This document shows, piece by piece, positions 36,289 to 44,808 of a DNA stretch of 64,000 bases (position 1 is its first letter; each line of letters starts with the position of its first letter). The translations under genes were made by a program, and so were the position numbers. Under the pieces are notes generated by a model. The model was not told the DNA's origin. It saw only the letters and a list, made by a program, of their open reading frames with translations, and made no database searches. Source of the stretch: Dinghuibacter silviterrae (GTDB lineage: Bacteria > Bacteroidota > Bacteroidia > Chitinophagales > Chitinophagaceae); the NCBI RefSeq assembly GCF_004366355.1, contig NZ_SODV01000002.1, positions 2,024,768-2,088,767 on the forward strand. Reading direction: 5' to 3'.

Positions 36289-39200
36289 TTAGAAAGTGGG
36301 TGGACGTTTGAAAATGATGGCGGCGGGCCAGTGTTTGTCGTGGCTGCTGACACGGACGGTGACCTCGATCCGTTCTTCCCAGGCACGGTAGACGAGTTTT
36401 TCCACCTCTCTTTCGCGGCCTTTGAAGTGCTTATGCTCGCCCGCCAGCGTCAGGAAATCGAAACCCTCGAAGTCGCCGAAGCGATCAAAAACGATGCCTG
36501 TCACCTTGCCGGTATACTCGGGCGGGACGATCAAAATAGGATTGATATACCCCGTGGGCGAAGGCGGGATGAGCCCAGGGTTTCCGCCAAGCCCCGTAAC
36601 TCTCCCTTCTATATATGCAATGAGCCTTTTTAGGACGGGGTACCAGCGGTTGGTCGGTGCCATCTGCCCGAGCCTCCACTTGAGTATCGCGAGCTTTGTT
36701 TCTTCAGGTGCCAGGAGCTCCTTGCTGGTGGCGATCGGGATCGTGACCTGGAAGGTGCCGATGATGTACCTCCAGGCCCGGGGGCGCGGCGGCGCCACCG
36801 ACCGGCTGGCGACCTGCAACTGAGGCGGCGGAGGTGGCGGAGGTGGCGGCGGGGGCGGGGTTTTTTCGGTGAACCGCCAGGTCCCGATGCGCCGCACGAG
36901 CACATTATACGACTCCCCGGCCCGGACGGTCGTCGGCAGGTCGAGCGTGAACAAACCGGCGAAATTCTGCCCCGTGCCAGGTGGAATGGGGAGGTAGGTC
37001 ACGGCCTCGGTCACCGTGCATTGCAAAGTGTGGGGATCGGATGCCGACCAGAAGTTGGTCGCGTACATTTTGGACGCCAGCGCGAGCACGTCGGCGGCCT
37101 TCACCTGCGGCCAGTAGATGCTGGCGACACTACCGCGGGGAACATCTCCCCAGACGATCATGAGCTCGTCGGGGTAGCCCAAGATGCCCGGCCCCCCGAT
37201 GCTCAACACAGGGCTTGGGCGCAGGTCGAACGACTGAGGTATCCGGTGCGCGTCCGCCGGCCCGGGATTATCCCCCGGTGTAATCTGCAGGTTGCGTTGC
37301 GCGAGTTTATCCGAATTCTCGGGGCTGATGGTAGCCCCCGGAGGGGTTGGTATGGGCGCCAGGTCATAAGCGATCTGGGCCACCATGCAGTGGTGGGTGC
37401 CGGCGGCGGTGAAGTTGACCTGTACCGAAAGGTCATAGACGTTGATGAAGCAACCGAAATAGTGATAAGCCGTGTCCCCGCTGGCGATGGTGATGTCCTT
37501 GTTGTTGAACCCCATGGGGCCATAGTCGGAGGTTTCGGTGGCGGTGGAAAAATCCCCGGTGGCAAAGAACGGATAGGTCGTGTTCCCCACGCCGGGCAGG
37601 GGTTGATCGGGAAAACCGCCTGTATCGAAGTGACTTTGATAGGTCGTGGACGTGATATAGTCCGTGTCGATGGTCTGCGTGTTCCACAGGCGGAAAAAGA
37701 CCTTGACGCCCGAAGCCGTATGCCCGGTAGCGCCTTTGAGCCTTACCCTCGCCACGGCAAAGTTATAGCTGATAAAAGGATGCATGGCGTCCCCCGGATT
37801 CGGAACGCTGGGTGTGACCGAAGAATCGCCGGTGAGCGCACCGCTTTGGCCCGCCATCAACGCAAAGGGGTCACCGGAAGAAGAATAACTTCCATTGAGA
37901 TAGTCGACCACGCCTTGAATATAGTTATAGGCGGCCGTTGGGTCCTGTTGGGTGAAAGGGGTAGACCCCGTGGGCATAAAGGCAGGCGCCCCGGGCATGC
38001 CTTGGGCAAGCGCGGCAACCCCGGGCGTGATGGTAAAGACGCGCAGATCCTGGCTCAACCAGAACACATTGTCATGGCTGGGATCGACGTTGGTGAAGTA
38101 CGGATCTTCGCCTCCCACCAGCTCGAATTCTGCGCTGGTGGATATGCCGGACGCCCGGCCGGTAAAGGAGATCGAGGCGTTCATCGGCTCGTACACGGCG
38201 GCTCCTGTCGGTGTAGGGAAAGGCGGTACGGGTGCCCCGTTAGGGAAATTGATCTTATAGGGAAATTGGATACGCTGGGGTATATCGGGTTGCCCCATCA
38301 ATTCGTACGTGGGGAAGGCGAGGATTCCGGTATGATCCTCGGTCACCTGGGTAATGGGCGTGCCGCTGACCACCAGGTTGTCAAACGCCCCCGAAAGGGA
38401 GGGTACGGTGCCCGTTCCAAGCGCATTTGGAGAAATATTGTCGACGACGACGCAAAAGGCGTCGGAGTACGTAGGGCTGTCGGTTACTTCGTCGACGCCA
38501 TACGTGCTTTTGTTGATCTGGAAGTTGATCGACGGCATCGCCAGGGGCGCGCCCCAGACCTGTTCGAAGTCGTTGGTGCTGCCCCTCCTGTCCGTCCAGC
38601 AGGCAAAAAACTGCCCGGCATTGCCCGTCAACCCGAGGTAGTCCCCGTATTGCTGGGGATTGTCCGAAGAGTCCAGGGGGTTGACGGCTTCGTTGGTGGG
38701 CGCGGTCGTGACCTTGACGGCCTTTGTCCACGTCGCCCCGTTGTCGACGGAGCTTTGCATCCAGACGTCTGCCTTCAAACGGCCGGGATCGGCAACGGTA
38801 TCGTAATAGATGACCATCAGGTCCCCATTGGTTTCGTCCACGGCCAGACGCGGGAAGAACTGGTCGTTCAGGGAAGACTGGTCGTTGAGCTTGGTGGGCG
38901 TTCCCCAGTGCTGACCGCCGTCGCTGGAGCTGCAGAACCAGATCCGGGTTTTGCACGGACTGCTGGTATCGCTGCCAGGGGCGTCCGATTGCGCGTTACA
39001 GCCCGAACCGCCGGCCAGGTCCATCCATACGGCATATACCATGTCCAACGAAGCGGTTTTGTAACAGCCCCCGGATATATACACCAGGCAAGACCGCTCT
39101 GACTGGGCGGGGATCGTCACCAGGAAGGAGGATTTGAGCGTGGCGATCTGTGTGGGCGAGCTCCCCAGGGCGGTGTAGGTATTGCCACCGTCCGTGGATT

Positions 39201-39834
39201 TGACCATCAGCACGGTCAGACCGCCCGCGTTTGGCCAAAAAACAAAAATGTCTCCGTCTGCGTTTGTTTTGACGTCGCCCCCGTCGGCGGTGAACGTGGT
39301 TTCTGACCCGTTGACCTGAACGGCGGCGTCCCAGGTAGTAGACGTGCTTTTTTTCCGGGCCACAAAGGCATTTTCGTTGTTATGCCAGGTCGCGTAAATA
39401 TTGTCCCGGTGTGGGGAACTGGCGCTATGGTCTACCCATATTGCCGGCTTGTCCGTCAGGGTCTGACTGCTGGGAGACAGGGTCGCGTCAAAGGTCCAGT
39501 TCTGGCCGCCATCGATGGATTTGAAGCTCCTCAAGGCAAGGTTGGTCACCGCGGCGTTGATGCCGATCGTGAGCGCCCAGGCGGTTCCGTCCGAAGTCCA
39601 GTCGACTGCGGGGTCACTTTGGAAACTGTCCCCGGTCGCTTGGGGCAGGTAGGATTGTCCCCAGGTGGCGCCTCCGTCTGAGGAGTAGAACTGTGCCTGG
39701 GTTTCGACGACGCCGAGATGGGTATTGACGTTGGAGGCGCCGATGATCTGGTTCATGTTGTTGTAGTTGAACCGGACGTCGGACTCGCTCCGGCCGCTGG
39801 TTTGCGTACCGGAGAGGAGGAGGTTAGTGGCCAT
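36289..39834 (-). CDS. Large Asp-box (BNR) repeat protein without signal peptide
   Basis: 1181 residues. The first about 480 contain at least five Asp-box motifs (SSDGGATW, SIDGGQNW, STDGGNTY, SSDGGQHW, SVDNGATW), the turns of a six-bladed sialidase-like propeller. A long middle region (about 480-1000) has beta-rich segments of unknown kind. A stretch of about 13 prolines (DNA 36823-36860) separates a C-terminal domain of about 150 residues (IIGTFQVTIPIATSKELL ... VTGIVFDRFGDFEGFDFLTLAGEHKHF ... VYRAWEERIEVTVRVS). The start MATNLLLSGTQTSGRSESDVRFNYNN has no secretion signal, which is odd for this fold. It overlaps the small gene upstream by 11 bp. No catalytic sialidase Arg triad could be assigned; the function is unknown. 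Confidence 0.85.
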   Translation of the reverse strand: MATNLLLSGTQTSGRSESDVRFNYNNMNQIIGASNVNTHLGVVETQAQFYSSDGGATWGQSYLPQATGDSFQSDPAVDWTSDGTAWALTIGINAAVTNLALRSFKSIDGGQNWTFDATLSPSSQTLTDKPAIWVDHSASSPHRDNIYATWHNNENAFVARKKSTSTTWDAAVQVNGSETTFTADGGDVKTNADGDIFVFWPNAGGLTVLMVKSTDGGNTYTALGSSPTQIATLKSSFLVTIPAQSERSCLVYISGGCYKTASLDMVYAVWMDLAGGSGCNAQSDAPGSDTSSPCKTRIWFCSSSDGGQHWGTPTKLNDQSSLNDQFFPRLAVDETNGDLMVIYYDTVADPGRLKADVWMQSSVDNGATWTKAVKVTTAPTNEAVNPLDSSDNPQQYGDYLGLTGNAGQFFACWTDRRGSTNDFEQVWGAPLAMPSINFQINKSTYGVDEVTDSPTYSDAFCVVVDNISPNALGTGTVPSLSGAFDNLVVSGTPITQVTEDHTGILAFPTYELMGQPDIPQRIQFPYKINFPNGAPVPPFPTPTGAAVYEPMNASISFTGRASGISTSAEFELVGGEDPYFTNVDPSHDNVFWLSQDLRVFTITPGVAALAQGMPGAPAFMPTGSTPFTQQDPTAAYNYIQGVVDYLNGSYSSSGDPFALMAGQSGALTGDSSVTPSVPNPGDAMHPFISYNFAVARVRLKGATGHTASGVKVFFRLWNTQTIDTDYITSTTYQSHFDTGGFPDQPLPGVGNTTYPFFATGDFSTATETSDYGPMGFNNKDITIASGDTAYHYFGCFINVYDLSVQVNFTAAGTHHCMVAQIAYDLAPIPTPPGATISPENSDKLAQRNLQITPGDNPGPADAHRIPQSFDLRPSPVLSIGGPGILGYPDELMIVWGDVPRGSVASIYWPQVKAADVLALASKMYATNFWSASDPHTLQCTVTEAVTYLPIPPGTGQNFAGLFTLDLPTTVRAGESYNVLVRRIGTWRFTEKTPPPPPPPPPPPPQLQVASRSVAPPRPRAWRYIIGTFQVTIPIATSKELLAPEETKLAILKWRLGQMAPTNRWYPVLKRLIAYIEGRVTGLGGNPGLIPPSPTGYINPILIVPPEYTGKVTGIVFDRFGDFEGFDFLTLAGEHKHFKGREREVEKLVYRAWEERIEVTVRVSSHDKHWPAAIIFKRPPTF
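36823..36860. repeat. Proline-codon microsatellite in the Asp-box gene
   Basis: An interrupted run of CCN codons (as GGN on the plus strand, mostly GGC, GGT and GGA) codes for about 13 prolines in a row. It may be a flexible linker, and such a tract can change length by slippage. Confidence 0.75.
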
Positions 39835-40156
39835 GGGATCCTCCTTTTTCAGATGTTGAAGAATCGCCGGTTTGCGGCAGGTCCTGGTGATTGACCATCC
39901 ATTCCCGGATGTCCCTTATGGCAAGCGGGTAGGCCACCCGGGAGCCCGGCGGCCCTAGTTCCGGGTGTTGTTTCCGGAAATAGATCCGGATCCAGGGCGG
40001 CTGCTTCAGCGCGTCGTTGACCTCGTCCGGATAAAGCATCGTGAGATCCTGGTTAGCCCTGACCAGGGCATCCAACGCCGTTCCGGGCTGGATGTTGTCT
40101 TTGGTAAGTTGTTCTTCCAAGGAGGGCCATTTTGGTGTTGAAGGTTGCTGAGACAT
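39824..40156 (-). CDS. Small protein of unknown function, first gene of the Asp-box cassette
   Basis: 110 residues from ATG 40156 (MSQQPSTPKWPSLEEQL); an earlier ATG at 40180 adds eight residues. The middle carries DEVNDALKQPPWIRIYFRKQHPELGPP and the later part YPLAIRDIREWMVNHQDLP, a Trp/Pro-rich pattern I have the impression of having seen in similarly placed genes, but no family is named. The last 11 bases overlap the start of the 1181-residue protein, so the two are translationally coupled. The C-terminus is His/Gly-rich (SEKGGSHGH). Confidence 0.7.
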   Translation of the reverse strand: MSQQPSTPKWPSLEEQLTKDNIQPGTALDALVRANQDLTMLYPDEVNDALKQPPWIRIYFRKQHPELGPPGSRVAYPLAIRDIREWMVNHQDLPQTGDSSTSEKGGSHGH

Positions 40157-40285
40157 GAGGAGGGAGGTGTGTGCCGCCAAGCTAGAGAGAATCCAGTCAA
40201 AGAAAGAATCGTTAACGAAGTTGCGTAGTATTACCTGAGATCATGCGTATAAAGTCTGAATCCGGGGTCACGCTCTTGACATTAT

Positions 40286-40297
40286 GAAAACGGTTTC
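40286..40297. promoter_or_regulatory. Possible LacI-type operator before the symporter gene
   Basis: GAAAACGGTTTC has the GAAA-CG-TTTC arrangement of LacI-family operators (10 of 12 positions symmetric), 56 bp before the symporter start. No LacI-type regulator gene lies in the window. Weak support. Confidence 0.3.
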
Positions 40298-40352
40298 GTA
40301 AATAAAACGGCTGCGATTACGCGATATGTAAAAAAAAGAGGGATATTCGATT

Positions 40353-42023
40353 GTGGACGCTATCGTATTTGCTTGCTATTTTGTCCTGGTCGCTTTCTAT
40401 GGCTTCTGGGTCTATCGAAAAAAAGGGAGAGCCACCTCGGGTGGCACCAAGGAATATTTTCTAGCCGAAGGATCGCTCACTTGGTGGGCAATAGGCGCCT
40501 CTATCATTGCTTCCAACATCTCCGCGGAACAGTTCATTGGAATGAGCGGAGATGGGTTTTTTGCCGGGATGGCCGTCGCCGTCTACGAGTGGCTGGGCGC
40601 GGTGGCGCTCATCATCGTGGCGGTGTTCTTCATGCCCGTGTACCTGAAGAACCGGATCTACACGATGCCGCAGTTCCTGAAGACGCGTTACAATGAAACC
40701 GTGGCGTTGATCATGTCCGTCTTCTGGCTGTTCCTGTATGTCTTCGTCAACCTGACGTCGATCTTATACCTCGGCGCCCTGGCCATCAACGGTCTTTTGG
40801 GGGGCGCTTACTTCCACCTGGTACTGATCGCCCTGTCGGTGTTTGCACTGTTCATTACCCTCGGCGGGATGAAGGTCATCGGGTACACCGACGTGATCCA
40901 GGTGTCCGTGCTCGTCATCGGCGGGCTCGCCACGGTGTATATCGCCCTGACCATCGTGAGTACACGATTTGGTTTCGGGAAAGACTTCATCGCGGGTTTC
41001 AAGGTGTTGCTTCGTGAGGCACCCGACCACTTCCACATGATCTTCCACAAACCCGGCCCGAACACGCCCCAGGTCGACATCAACAAATACCTGATCCTCC
41101 CCGGTATCACGATGTACATGGCCGGGCAATGGATCAACAACCTGAACTATTTCGGATGTAACCAATACATTACCCAGCGCGCGCTCGGCGCAGACCTGCC
41201 CACGGCCCGGTCGGGGATCCTTTTCGCCGGGGTGATGAAACTTTTCATGCCCATCATCGTCATGCTTCCGGGCATCGTCGCCTGGGTGTTGTACAAGAAC
41301 GGCCAGTTACCGCAATTGAGCGCCACCGGGAAGGACGGCGCGTATGCCGCCATCCTTGGATTCCTGCCCAATGGGCTCCGCGGTCTTTCCATCGCCGCCC
41401 TCACCGCCGCCATTGTGGCGTCGCTTGCCGGCAAGTCCAACAGCATCTCGACGATCTTCACCCTCGACATCTATCGCCGCTATATCAAAGTAGGCGCCAG
41501 CGAGCGTCGCATGGTATGGATCGGCCGCCTTTCCACCATCGTCGCGCTTTGTATGGCCATCATCCTGACCTGGCACGACATGCTCGGCATCGGTGGCAGC
41601 GGGGGGTATACGTTTATACAAAAATATACCGGCTACATCAGCCCCGGTATCTTCGCCACGTTCATCTTAGGGATCTTCTGGAAAAAAACCACCGGCACCG
41701 CCGCCATCACCGGCATCGTGGCCGGCTTCCTCGGCTCCATCTTTTTCGGACAGTTCGCCGTCCGGCTCTTTGGTCCCGAAACGCTCCTCTATACCGCATT
41801 TCCGAACGGTCACGGTGCGTACGAGATCCCCTTCTTTGTCTGTATGGGCTGGGTATTTTTCTTTACCCTCCTGCTCATGATCGGGCTCAGCCTCGCCGGC
41901 ACGGCCGACAAAGCCAAAGCCATCCGCCTCGACGCGTCCATGTTCCGCCTCAGCCGCGCCAACTGGCTGCTCATCGCGTTCATCCTCCTGGTGCTGTCCG
42001 CCCTGTACGTCCGGTTCTGGTAG
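40353..42023 (+). CDS. Sodium:solute symporter (SSS family, SGLT-like)
   Basis: Inner-membrane importer of 556 residues with 13-14 predicted helices, starting with GTG at 40353. The N-terminal FVLVAFYGFWVYRKKGRATSGGTKEYFLAEGSLTWWAIGASIIASNISAEQFIGMSGDGFFAG (about 8-70) is the characteristic SSS sodium-site region (ASNISAEQFIG). A WINNLNYFGCNQYITQRAL segment near 265 is typical of the sugar (glucose/galactose) subgroup. The substrate is likely a sugar or sugar derivative. It lies between the Asp-box cassette (divergent) and an unknown secreted protein, with a possible LacI-type site upstream. Confidence 0.93.
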   Translation: MDAIVFACYFVLVAFYGFWVYRKKGRATSGGTKEYFLAEGSLTWWAIGASIIASNISAEQFIGMSGDGFFAGMAVAVYEWLGAVALIIVAVFFMPVYLKNRIYTMPQFLKTRYNETVALIMSVFWLFLYVFVNLTSILYLGALAINGLLGGAYFHLVLIALSVFALFITLGGMKVIGYTDVIQVSVLVIGGLATVYIALTIVSTRFGFGKDFIAGFKVLLREAPDHFHMIFHKPGPNTPQVDINKYLILPGITMYMAGQWINNLNYFGCNQYITQRALGADLPTARSGILFAGVMKLFMPIIVMLPGIVAWVLYKNGQLPQLSATGKDGAYAAILGFLPNGLRGLSIAALTAAIVASLAGKSNSISTIFTLDIYRRYIKVGASERRMVWIGRLSTIVALCMAIILTWHDMLGIGGSGGYTFIQKYTGYISPGIFATFILGIFWKKTTGTAAITGIVAGFLGSIFFGQFAVRLFGPETLLYTAFPNGHGAYEIPFFVCMGWVFFFTLLLMIGLSLAGTADKAKAIRLDASMFRLSRANWLLIAFILLVLSALYVRFW

Positions 42024-42082
42024 GCAAGGTTTTGTTAAACCCCTCTTAGGTCCGCTGGAAAACTGCGTACTTTGGGGCGTTT

Positions 42083-43342
42083 ATGCAAAAGACTTTCCTC
42101 CTTATACTTTTTTTCGCGCTGTTGCTCGCGTCGGCCGCCCTGTCGTTTGCGCCCGCCGCCGCACAGGCGCAACAGCCTTCGCACACCACCACGGCACAGG
42201 CGCAACCGTCTTCGCACGCCGCCACGGCACGGGCGCAGCACCCTTCGCACGCGCCGGCCACCCGGAGGCCCGCGGCGCCGCCGCCCTTCTGGCTCTCTTA
42301 CGCTGACGCCCGCACCAAGGCCGCCGGGACCGGCGGTATGTTCCTGATCCGCAAAGGCTCCTCTTTGGCAAAGGATAAGATTTTGGGTGGAAAAATGGTG
42401 ATGGACAGTCTTCGCCTCCTGTGCGCCGCCGGCGTTTACCTCGCCCCGTCCGATACGGAGGGCGCCGCGGCCCTCGGAAACGCTGTTTTTGCCTACATCC
42501 TCGACGACGGTACGCCCCTGTACAGCTATTCTGCCCTTCGCGAGCCCACCGCCGAAACCTACCTCGATGGCCTGCGCGCCGCGATCGAACGCAAAAACGG
42601 CGTCCACAACCTCCGCCTCCTCGAAGCGGAACGCGTGCTCGGCGACAAAGACCCCGCCAACCTCGAAGACATCATCGCCGAAAGAAACCGCGAAGGCCTG
42701 CCCGCCGACAGCCTCCTGGACCTGTACGTAGACGGCCTGCCCAAGGATTCGGTGGGATCCTACCGGGTCCTTCGTTTCCTCGCCCTCCAGGCCCCGGTGT
42801 TGAACAGCACCGCCAACCAGGTTTTGCGCCAGGACGGCGACCTCTTCAATATCGTCTGGAAGAGCCTCACCATGGCCGAACGCATCCACATCAACAACGA
42901 GGTCATTGCGAAAACCCGGGCCAAAGCCGTCAAGGACCAAGACCAGGAGGAGGCCACGCTGGCCGCGACTTTCGCCGCCAATACCAACAACAACCCCACC
43001 GCCAAGATCAGGGCCTTTCAAGGGGTTATGCTGGAGTTCTACTATGGCGTGGCCGACACCAATCACTTCCTGGACTTCGCAAAGACCTACTACGACCGCT
43101 TCCTGATGCCCTTTAACGCAGACTCGCTCCGCCGCCAGGATTCGATCTTCCACCGGGCGGAGGACCTCTCCGTCGCCCGGTTCGTGGGGACGCAACTGGA
43201 GGTGGGGGCGCGGCGAATGGCGACCATGACCGCCGACAGCGCTTTGCTGCGGCAGGCGGGCGCCTGGGCAGACCGCGCAGTCGCGTTATATCCTTCCAGG
43301 GAAGCATTGGAGACGCAGGAGCGGCTGAGGGCGCGGCGCTAG
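42083..43342 (+). CDS. Secreted protein of unknown function with N-terminal 11-residue repeats
   Basis: 419 residues with a signal peptide (MQKTFLLILFFALLLASAALSFAPAAAQA). Residues about 27-59 are three imperfect repeats of A-Q/R-A-Q-x-P/S-S-H-x-x-x, encoded by 33-bp tandem DNA repeats (42161-42259), then a Pro-rich linker. The mature region begins FWLSYADARTKAAGTGGMFLIRKGSS, which may be a degenerate thioredoxin-like start (position of the usual CxxC occupied by MFLIRKG, no cysteines). The rest is helical and charged. No function is claimed. Confidence 0.75.
   Translation: MQKTFLLILFFALLLASAALSFAPAAAQAQQPSHTTTAQAQPSSHAATARAQHPSHAPATRRPAAPPPFWLSYADARTKAAGTGGMFLIRKGSSLAKDKILGGKMVMDSLRLLCAAGVYLAPSDTEGAAALGNAVFAYILDDGTPLYSYSALREPTAETYLDGLRAAIERKNGVHNLRLLEAERVLGDKDPANLEDIIAERNREGLPADSLLDLYVDGLPKDSVGSYRVLRFLALQAPVLNSTANQVLRQDGDLFNIVWKSLTMAERIHINNEVIAKTRAKAVKDQDQEEATLAATFAANTNNNPTAKIRAFQGVMLEFYYGVADTNHFLDFAKTYYDRFLMPFNADSLRRQDSIFHRAEDLSVARFVGTQLEVGARRMATMTADSALLRQAGAWADRAVALYPSREALETQERLRARR
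42161..42259. repeat. 33-bp tandem repeat, three copies
   Basis: Units 42161-42193, 42194-42226 and 42227-42259 begin GCACAGGCGCAAC or GCACGGGCGCAGC and share TTCGCAC in the middle. They keep the reading frame (11 codons each) and sit just behind the signal peptide of the secreted protein. Confidence 0.85.
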
Positions 43343-43357
43343 CGGCGCAGCCACCGC

Positions 43358-44635
43358 CTAACGGCGGGTCCGATACTTCTTATTAACCTTCGGATTGTTA
43401 AAGTAAGCGTTCAACTGCTCCTCATTCATGTTCTCCGCAATTTCGAGCGGCACATCGATCAGTTGGAGCTGCACCTGTTTCAGGTCGTCCCGGATCTTTT
43501 TGATCTTGCTGGTGAGGTCGGGGTCGCGGTCCCCGATGGGCGCGTTTTCGTTGAGGGAGAATTCCAGTCGTTTGATGTTGGAGCGGATGGCGGAAGCGGC
43601 GTTTTGCTCGTAGCTTTTTGTCGGGGCAACGGCTTCCTTGACCGGCACCAGCGCGACACCCACGCTGGGGAGGATCGTGCCGGTGGGCTGCCCAGAGTTA
43701 TTGGGGAGGGAACCCACCACGGTTCCGCTCAGGGCCGTGGCGGCGCTGGTCAGGTCGAACGAGGTGCGGGTGCCCTTGTTGTGTTTGATCTGGCGGTCCA
43801 GCACCATAAAGGTGTATTTGAGCTGGAGGATATAAAAGTGGATGCTGTGTTCCAGCATATGGTATTCGGTCATCCGTTCCGGGTAGTTGGTGGCAAAGCG
43901 GACCGTGATGTGCACCAGGGCGGTGTCTTTGTTGTAGAATTTGTCTGTCCCCACGAAGCTCAGGACCACGTTTTTTTCCTTGACAGGATCGTCTTCCCGG
44001 ATAAAATCATACGGTACCCCCCAAACGAAATTGTCTCCGCATTTCTGGACCAGGGTAAACTTGTTGATCGGGGTGTTGCTGAAAAACTGAATGTTTTCGA
44101 TGGGGAAGCTGCCGTCGTCGCATTGTACGGCAAAGCTGACGGTGTCGCCTTCCAATACCATGAGGTTGCCACCGGCCACGGATGGTTTCACGTGGGAGGG
44201 GATGATCTCGGTATTGTAAAACTGGATCATAAAGGAGGTGTCCACCCGGTCCTGGGGATTGTTGAGGTTTTGTACCCCCACGGACACTTTATAGGGGAAG
44301 TCGTATTTCAAACGGCCGGAAAGGAAAAAGCTTTTGTCGGCGCGGAAAGTCAGCAGGCCGTTGTCCTTGTTGATGCGCAGACCGACGGGGGAGTTCCGGA
44401 GGAACCAGTAATATCGTGAGGAATCCTTGTTTATTTCAAGCTTGTAGCTTAGGGTGGAGTCCACATGGATGGTGAAGTACGGGTTCAGATTGCGGATGCG
44501 GAGAGCGGTATCCGTCGCAACGGCGGGGAGGGGCAGGGTCGCCGGGGAAGTGGTGTCTTTGATAGTCTGGGCGTAGCTGGTTGTTGTGGTAAAGACCAGA
44601 CAGATTCCCAGGGATAGTAGCGATTTTCGGTGCAT
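43358..44635 (-). CDS. Secreted protein of unknown function, 425 aa
   Basis: From ATG 44635 the protein opens with a signal peptide (MHRKSLLSLGICLVFTTTTSYAQ), preferred over an ATG 18 codons upstream that precedes it with a charged stretch. The mature part looks like tandem Ig/cadherin-like beta domains (YFTIHVDSTLSYKLEINKDSSRYYWFLRNSPVGLRINKDNGLLTF, then GDTVSFAVQCDDGSFPIENIQFFSNTP), followed by a helical C-terminal third. No family is assigned. A good phylum-type promoter lies upstream. Confidence 0.75.
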   Translation of the reverse strand: MHRKSLLSLGICLVFTTTTSYAQTIKDTTSPATLPLPAVATDTALRIRNLNPYFTIHVDSTLSYKLEINKDSSRYYWFLRNSPVGLRINKDNGLLTFRADKSFFLSGRLKYDFPYKVSVGVQNLNNPQDRVDTSFMIQFYNTEIIPSHVKPSVAGGNLMVLEGDTVSFAVQCDDGSFPIENIQFFSNTPINKFTLVQKCGDNFVWGVPYDFIREDDPVKEKNVVLSFVGTDKFYNKDTALVHITVRFATNYPERMTEYHMLEHSIHFYILQLKYTFMVLDRQIKHNKGTRTSFDLTSAATALSGTVVGSLPNNSGQPTGTILPSVGVALVPVKEAVAPTKSYEQNAASAIRSNIKRLEFSLNENAPIGDRDPDLTSKIKKIRDDLKQVQLQLIDVPLEIAENMNEEQLNAYFNNPKVNKKYRTRR

Positions 44636-44659
44636 AGTTACTTCCGGTTGCGAACGCGC

Positions 44660-44690
44660 CAAAGTTACGTATTTTTGAGTCTTAATCAAC
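44660..44690 (-). promoter_or_regulatory. Promoter of the secreted protein gene at 43.4-44.6 kb
   Basis: On the reverse strand GTTG (44690-44687), a 19-base spacer and TAACTTTG (44667-44660) match the Bacteroidota consensus. The start codon follows 24 bases later. Confidence 0.6.
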
Positions 44691-44808
44691 GCTTTACCCG
44701 TGTTTTAACGTTTTAGCCCCCCGTTTGTTGTGGACCGCACATCAAATCCTTTGTTAATTCGGGTTTTGTCAAAAACATTGTACGCCCAATTTGCGTTATA
44801 TTTACAAG

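Noticed and set aside
37021-39102. 693-codon plus-strand frame opposite the Asp-box gene
   Set aside because: No signal peptide or family motifs, and it is antisense to repeated Asp-box codons that define the real frame.
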